From: Diplonema papillatum
Taxonomy: Eukaryota; Euglenozoa; Diplonemea; Diplonemida; Diplonemidae
Assembly (NCBI GenBank): GCA_030068145.1
Contig: JAPJBO010000059.1
Coordinates: 250,001 to 314,000, forward strand
Length of the DNA stretch: 64,000 bases
Direction of reading: 5' to 3'
Part shown: in pieces, positions 58,266-64,000 of the stretch
How the letters are laid out: every line of letters starts with the position of its first letter
Position numbering within the stretch: position 1 is the stretch's first letter
Translations under genes and position numbers: made by a program
Notes under the pieces: model-generated
Told to the model about the DNA's origin: nothing
Databases searched by the model: none
Seen by the model: only the letters and a program-made list of their open reading frames with translations

Positions 58266-58870
58266 CGATGCTCGTCGTTTGCTCCGAGCTACACTTACTG
58301 ATGCTGCCGTGGCTTCTAACGGACGGTACACAGTGTCGTTCTTGATGTACCTGTACATCACGTGCACATCACCTCCACACTGGAGCAGTCTCGTGGCTCG
58401 TGACTAACCTCAACGCGAAGGCGAAACGTCGGGTTGCAGATCCCTAGCCAGCACCGGCTTCAAGCTTCTCTCCGATCTCGACCCGTCCACTCGGGTGGAC
58501 CAACGAGTTTGTGGGCACAACTAATGCTCGTCGTTGGCTCGACCTGAGCGCTCCAAATGCTGATGCTGCGGTGTCTGCGAAGGCGCTCAAACGGGCTGTC
58601 TGCGGTGCGTCTCGTTGTACTTGAACAATGAGGGAACCTCCACGGGGGTACCGTCCCCCTTGGAGCTCCCGTTTTCGGGCAGCCGGAGTGCTTCTTGCAC
58701 CCGGCGTTCTTTCATCACCCCCCTGCTTCGCGCTGTCGCTCGTGTGGCCCTGACCCTAAACTTCCTACCGAGTGATCTAACAAGTTCGCTGTGTTCGTCG
58801 TTTGCTCCGAGCTACAGTTGCGATGCAGCCGTTGCTTCAAACGGACTGCATGCGGCGAGTCGCCGACCCC
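58266..58870 (+). pseudogene. Tandem degenerate copies of the UNC-50 3' end
   Basis: At least three fragments repeat the last exon and 3' flank of the UNC-50 gene: 58270-58370 (TTTGCTCCGAGCTACAC, TGATGTACCTGTACATCACG), 58416-58500 (GGGTTGCAGATC.CTAGCC, CCGTCCACTCGGGTG), 58520-58750 (TTGGAGCTCCCGTTTT, CTGCTTCGCGCTGTCGCTCG) and 58785-58860. They are frameshifted and full of stops, so not coding. Confidence 0.85.
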
Positions 58871-59239
58871 AGGAACTTCGCTGCCAGCCAGGACCGACCT
58901 CGCTCCCCTCGATCGATTTTGTGGTAATCGCCCCAAGAGTAAAGGTCCGAACGAGACCTCCTTTCTAGCAAACTTGTTTGAGCACCTTCGGTGTGTCTAG
59001 GGGGGTCGAGTGAGGACCCAAAGAGAGACAAGAGGTATTGGGCGACAAGCCCTGAGTGTTTGAAGGCCACTTGCTTTAGAAGCAAGGTTGGAAGGGGACG
59101 ATTCGGAAACTTAAGGATTCGGAATTGGAAAAATATCACAGGCAATTCCTCCCTCTTCCTTGTTCCCGACCTCGCTCCCCTCGATCGGACCTGGACAAGA
59201 GGGATTGTCTGAGGATTAGATTGTTCGCCCACGAACAGG

Positions 59240-59273
<34 letters not shown>

Positions 59274-61922
59274 ATGACAGGATGGGTTTTACCCTACTGA
59301 TGGAGAGAGAGCCCATCGGGCGCATTCCGACAGCAATACGGGGTAGTACGATAGCAGATCGCACGGAGACGAGGAGCAACGAAGCCGCCGCGCCCATTTT
59401 GATGCGCGTGGTAGACCCGGTCTTTAGGTCCTGACCGCAGCTTTTTTTTTTTCACCGGCGCAGCTCTTGACCACACACACGCACCGTTGGCGTGTGTAGT
59501 ACAAAAACGGGTTAGATGCGAAACACTGTAAATTATTATACACCCTGTCTCGCTCAAGCTATGCAACATTAACACGTTTTCGTATTAAACCCGCACATTC
59601 GGTGCGTGTGAGAGAAAGACTGCCAGGCGGAAAGGGGCTGCTTTTGGCCGCCAACACGGTGCACTAGTAAGGCCATTCCTAGTCATTTACCAGTGGGTTT
59701 TCTTATAAGGAATCTTACCAGGAATACGACTTCCTCGGTTTGCACTGATGACGTCCCTGCCACTTGTACACACTGCCCGTCGTTGCTGCCAAGACGAAGC
59801 GATGCGAAACGAAGAAACCGCGCGAAACGGCCATCCCGATCGTACCGAGGCGCGCTCGAGAAAACGCGACCGAAGACACGCGCGGCGCAAAAACCCTCCG
59901 AATGTACGATTTCCGCGACGTTGCAAAGAATCAGTCTAGAATGCGGTAGTACCTTCCTCATGAACCAGCGTTTCCGTTGTGGCACCCAGCGCTTGCAGGT
60001 TTATCGGAAGTTGAACCTTCGCTCTAAATAAAGAGATCTTCTTTCGTTTGTACGGCGCTTTCACTCACTCGAAACGATTCGTTGCATGCAGGACGCCTGC
60101 CAGAAACTAATCGTTAAATACTAAGATTGTTAACAGGGACTTTTCTTTCTAGTGGCAAAATCTTGCTTCACTGTAAGAAGACGAGTCTGAGAATGAGCTT
60201 ACATAATAATACTTGTTCGCGCTAGCCTAGCAGTGAAGGGGTTCTTGCGTTGAGTGTTGGCCAAGGTGGGCTGGGCACAAAGGGACCGTGGGGAGGGGGG
60301 CCCGACAGTGTTTTTCAGCAGCGCGCCCAAAGTCTTCGCCGCACCCGAGTCGGGGCTTAGCAACACAAAGATTTGCCAACGCAAGCAAGTAAAGTGTATA
60401 CGAAAGACGCCCTGCATGCCCCCCAAACCCAAGTACGCATTAGCTTTACGAGAACCCATTCGACGAAGGTCACCCGGAGACTCGAACAGCCCGGATTCTC
60501 AAGCGAACTATAACTCTATAATGGTGTCGCTCGCTGCCTCTGGCTATGTCGCCCCGTCACAACGAGAAGCCTGGCGACGGCAGCTAGAAAGGGCCCAAGC
60601 TTGAGAGCCAGCTACACACGATGCGCAACATTGACTTCTCAAGATGAGCTTGATTTTTTTGTCGTACTTGCATATTGCGTGCCATTGCGTAGCGATGCTC
60701 TGCTCATGTCTTTCTCAGAGCCCGAGGCGGCCGCACACAGGGGGGGGGTGTATGGGTTAGCACCCAAAACCTGACCCTTCACCAAGGAAGTGCTACGAAG
60801 TTCACGTGCTCTCAAAAGAAGTGGTTCATGTACTTAAAAGAACTCAATGCTACGAGGTGAACGGCGTGGACACGTCATACAGACAGACACGGGATGGGCC
60901 GACGGGCATTCTCCGTCACCCGTATCTGCGGGGATGAGCTGGCAACTGCTACTGGTGTAGTCTATCGTCACAGACTGTTGCTGCGTATCAGGTTCTAACC
61001 ACTACTACCACCACAACGGTTTGACCCTCAACCGACGTTTGAAAAAACCCGTGCTGGTTGCTAACACGTTTTCTTTCTTCGGGAGGCCATCCTTGCAGCA
61101 GTCTCTCTGGGTCCCTGGGTGTTGTATGTGGGAATCGATGTTTGCCCCGCAAGCCTTGATCCCCCAAAACGTAGTCCCACACTCTGCGTTTATTTCTACG
61201 GGGGTCTTGCGTAAAGCATCCTTCCCGGACCGTAAGCACCCCAGAAAGCTATTCTTGCCACCGTCTTCATCCTTCCAGGCTTCGTCTACTTTTTTTTCTG
61301 TCCTTTTCCCCCTTATTACTCTTTTTGTCTCTACCTATCTCTGCTACCCCTCCTTGCGTCCTTTTCATTTCTTCCCGATCCCAACGGGCCAAACGAGAGC
61401 CACGCGTCGGAAAATGCCAAGCACTAGGAACGGCGGGCTTGCTTAAGAGTAACTTCCTGGCTTTTCACGCCGTAGCAGAACGATCGCACCCGACCCAATC
61501 CCAAACACCCCCCTGAACGCGTTGCGGGACTTCACGAGGTTTCACAACGGAGTGACACATCATTCGAAACGAGCAGCACACACACCCTCTCACATTTCTC
61601 AACCCTCTCAACCCCCCTTCTTACCCGAGCCTCTGCGGTCAACCGGAGACTTTAAAATACCGACCTTCGAACTCTCCACAAATAACGCTAGCGCACAACA
61701 ACCCCCATTCAAGCCCAAACACGGCGTTCAAGAAGAATAGTGCGCCGGTTCGTGTCTTGCTCCACAGGTAGAACGGCTCACCCGTCTTCCCGAGGCCTGG
61801 CCACAAGCGGCCGGGATGCGCGCTCGGGTAGCCCCCTGTTTTGCCGGAAAAAGGGCCCCCCCCCCAGGCATCTTGTTAAGAACCATCCATCCATCCATCA
61901 GCCGGCTGACCCCCCCCCCCCC
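58871..61922. other. Gene-poor spacer
   Basis: No recognised gene. Two copies of the dispersed GGTCAMCCGGAGACT motif lie at 60469 and 61639. The ORF at 60254-60604 contains one copy of it and is therefore doubtful. A C-homopolymer run lies at about 61909-61922. Confidence 0.5.
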
Positions 61923-62412
61923 GGGTTCGCTTCGTTTACTTTTGGAATCGGTTCGTTTCTAGTTTTGGAATCGGTTCGTTTCTAGTTTTGGAATCGGTTC
62001 GTTTACTTTTGGAAACTTCGTTTCTAGTTTTGGAATCGGTTCGTTTCTGGGCTCTTTTTGGGCTGATTTAGCTTGGGGAGTGCTTCGTTTACTTTTGGAA
62101 CGTTCGAAACTAGTTTTGGAAGGTTCGTTTCTAGTTTTGGGTGGCTCGTTTACTTTTGGAACCGGTTCGTTTACTTTTGGAACCGGTTCGTTTCTAGTTT
62201 TGGAATCGGTTCGTTTACTTTTGGAATCGGTTCGTTTACTTTTGGAATCGGTTCGTTTACTTTTGGAATCGGTTCGTTTACTTTTGGAAACTTCGTTTCT
62301 AGTTTTGGAATCGGTTCGTTTACTTTTGGAATCGGTTCGTTTACTTTTGGAATCGGTTCGTTTACTTTTGGAATCGGTTCGTTTACTTTTGGAATCGGTT
62401 CGTTCACTTTTG
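61923..62412. repeat. 21-bp minisatellite TTCGTTTACTTTTGGAATCGG
   Basis: About 20 copies of a 21-bp unit with two main variants (TTCGTTTACTTTTGG and TTCGTTTCTAGTTTTGG), interrupted once near 62045-62085. All frames stay open in both directions, generating spurious repetitive ORFs. Confidence 0.95.
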
Positions 62413-62454
62413 GCTGTTTTTGCAGGAGTTACCACAGTTTTCCACAATTTCCAT

Positions 62455-62905
62455 ACTTTTCAGATTTTGGCCATTTTTGCCAGATTTTGGCCATTTTTGC
62501 CAAATTTTCCAGATTTTGGCCATTTTTGCCAGATTTTGGCCATTTTTGCCGGATTTTGGCCATTTTTGCCAAATTTTCCAGATTTTGGCCATTTTTGCCG
62601 GATTTTGGCCATTTTGGCCAAATTTTCCAGATTTTGGCCATTTTGGCCAAATTTTCCAGATTTTGGCCATTTTGGCCAAATTTTCCAAATGGCCATATTT
62701 GCCAGATTTTGGCCATTTTGGCAAATGGCCATATTTGCCAGATTTTGGCCATTTTTTGCCAAATTTTCCAGATTTTGGCCATTTTTGCCGGATTTTGGCC
62801 ATTTTGGCCAAGTTTTCCAAATTTTGGCCATTTTGCCAAATTTTCCAAATTTTGGCCATTTTTGCCATTTTTCCGATTCTGGCCATTTTTGGCAGATTTT
62901 TTTTT
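62455..62905. repeat. ~19-20-bp tandem repeat of TTTTGCCAGATTTTGGCCAT
   Basis: About 22 degenerate units with alternating TTTTGCCAGA, TTTTGCCGGA and TTTGGCCAAATTTTCCA variants, immediately after the 21-bp array. Rich in GGCC-centred palindromes (TTTTGGCCATTTTGGCC). Confidence 0.93.
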
Positions 62906-63452
62906 TTGGCCATTTTTTGCCAAATCCATTATTGCTATGTTTTTCCAAATTTTCACACACACACAGAGCTAGCCGATGTCTTGTCAAATGAGTGTCACTA
63001 TGCCAACCCTTCGCTTGGTTGGACTCCCGTTTTGTCGTGAACCCGTCGGTTGCATCTGCTGCTGTTACTGACATTCGTAAATTGAAAAGGAATCGGAATC
63101 TTCGCTCTTCCGTTTTGTGCCGAGGAAGGGCACGAGTAGCCGGGAAGAGTCGGCTGGATTCATATCGTTCGAATAAAACAAAACTACGCGGTTCTTTCCA
63201 TTTTACCTGAGTTTTTCCAATGAATGACTATCGGCCCTTCCTTTCGAACTTCGAACCGAACCATATTTACTTTGTGTGCGACATAACCCATGACCTGTCT
63301 CTAACTTGCGTCGTGATATAGTCGATTGTTGAAAGATGAATGCCTAGTGGAACTCATTCAGCTTGTACTAATTGCATATTCCTTGTTTCGATCCGGTACG
63401 AAGCCTTTAAGCATGAAAACGAAATCTAGTCTCACCCCAAAAAGGAAACAAG
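62906..63452. other. Spacer upstream of the last ORF
   Basis: Nothing recognised; presumably the 5' flank of the ORF starting at 63453. Confidence 0.5.
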
Positions 63453-64000
63453 ATGTCCACTTCTTCAATGGAGGCTTTGCTTCGGCTCGTGGAGTTGAAG
63501 CAGGCGGGTTACGTGAGCGAGTCTGAATTTCAGATCATGAAATCGGACATAATGACAAATGCTGCGCGCAACAACGCCGGCCTGCCAGCCGCACTCGGAC
63601 CGCCCCCTGTCTTCGAAACGCCACCGCCCATGCCTGATCCGGTCGTTCCACCACCTCCACCTGCACCATCGCCAGTCACCCCCGCGCCTGTTGTCACACC
63701 ACAACCATCACCAATCACACCAGCGCCTGTCATCCCACCATCACCAGTCACCCCTGCGCCTGTCCCACAGACACCAGCGCCCATGCCAAGCACCCAGGCA
63801 CAGGAAGGGAGTGCCACAGAGACTGGCCCAAGCAGAGATGACACACCACGACGCACCCACCTTGCCAGACCGGCCGCCCCGACGATGTACACCGAGGGGG
63901 AGATGAAGCAACGTGGGGTCGTGCTCGGGGGCTCCTTTGTCGGGAAAACTGGGAGGGAGATGCAGTTTGCATGCCGACGCACCCTCAAGACCGAGGTGGA
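63453..64000 (+). CDS. 5' part of a proline-rich ORF with SHOCT-like N-terminus
   Basis: Open from ATG 63453 (a second in-frame ATG at 63468) to the window edge. The N-terminus MEALLRLVELKQAGYVSESE followed by FQIMKSD has the spacing of a SHOCT-type helical hairpin (leucine helix, Gly turn, S/T-E-x-E-F helix). Then come ~90 residues of Pro-rich repeats (PSPVTPAPV, PSPITPAPV, PSPVTPAPVPQTPAP), then a region with YTEGEMKQRGVV and LGGSFVGKTGREMQ. GGSFVGKT fits the Walker A pattern GxxxxGKT, but the rest of the domain is outside the window. The function cannot be given; both a host gene and a mobile-element ORF are possible. Confidence 0.6.
   Translation, partial: MSTSSMEALLRLVELKQAGYVSESEFQIMKSDIMTNAARNNAGLPAALGPPPVFETPPPMPDPVVPPPPPAPSPVTPAPVVTPQPSPITPAPVIPPSPVTPAPVPQTPAPMPSTQAQEGSATETGPSRDDTPRRTHLARPAAPTMYTEGEMKQRGVVLGGSFVGKTGREMQFACRRTLKTEV

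Noticed and set aside
61959..63074. Long repetitive ORFs in several frames
   Set aside because: They are translations of the 21-bp and ~20-bp tandem arrays, equally open on both strands.
1..64000. tRNA or rRNA genes
   Set aside because: I looked for B-box-like GGTTCGANNCC and rRNA-like stretches by eye and found no convincing candidate; a covariance-model scan could overturn this.

Overview
The window looks like nuclear DNA from a unicellular eukaryote (an alga or other protist). A conserved eukaryotic Golgi gene (UNC-50 family) is present, as are GT-AG splice signals, GC-rich exons in less GC-rich flanks, long gene-poor spacers and many nested transposons. I cannot place the organism more precisely. 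No tRNA, rRNA or CRISPR array was recognised.

Layout. 1-3.7 kb: hairpins, then a deleted tyrosine-recombinase (YR) retrotransposon (YR-A) whose terminal repeats contain a 31-bp minisatellite. 3.7-11.8 kb: almost featureless. 11.8-12.8 kb: an intact small ATP-dependent DNA ligase gene. 14.2-14.85 kb: a non-autonomous element with ~100-bp inverted repeats. 15.6-16.4 kb: a doubtful Lys/Arg-rich gene. 17.6-20.3 kb: a long intact hAT-type transposase ORF. 20.4-24.1 kb: a second, unrelated transposase-like gene broken by three MITEs at two sites. 24.1-31.8 kb: a repeat-rich block with nested MITEs, two YR retroelements (YR-B containing YR-C), satellites and hairpins. 32.1-36.6 kb (YR-D, + strand) and 36.9-41.6 kb (YR-E, - strand): two almost complete YR retroelements, tail to tail. 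41.6-64 kb: a genic region with a fragmentary multi-exon gene, a PG-rich (STPGR-like) gene, a large IQ-repeat protein, a two-TM membrane protein, an UNC-50 homologue, tandem repeats, and the start of a proline-rich ORF that runs off the window.

The main biology is the transposon community. Five related YR retroelements carry the A1...B1-A2-B2 split direct repeats of the PAT/Ngaro/VIPER type and have the order gag, YR, RT-RNase H. The YR gene lies inside the 5' part of the RT ORF in another frame. The gag stop codon sits in a conserved TGACTGG overlapped by the RT frame, which has no AUG there. RT motif C reads WIDN in place of xDD, and the YR HxxR box reads HxxK. Fifteen copies of a ~210-bp MITE with CATGCAGGGTC termini lie between 22.6 and 37.2 kb, and 14 of them are flanked by 4-bp duplications that all read NTAN. 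The insertions give a relative chronology: YR-B was hit by a MITE, that MITE by YR-C, and YR-C by three more MITEs.
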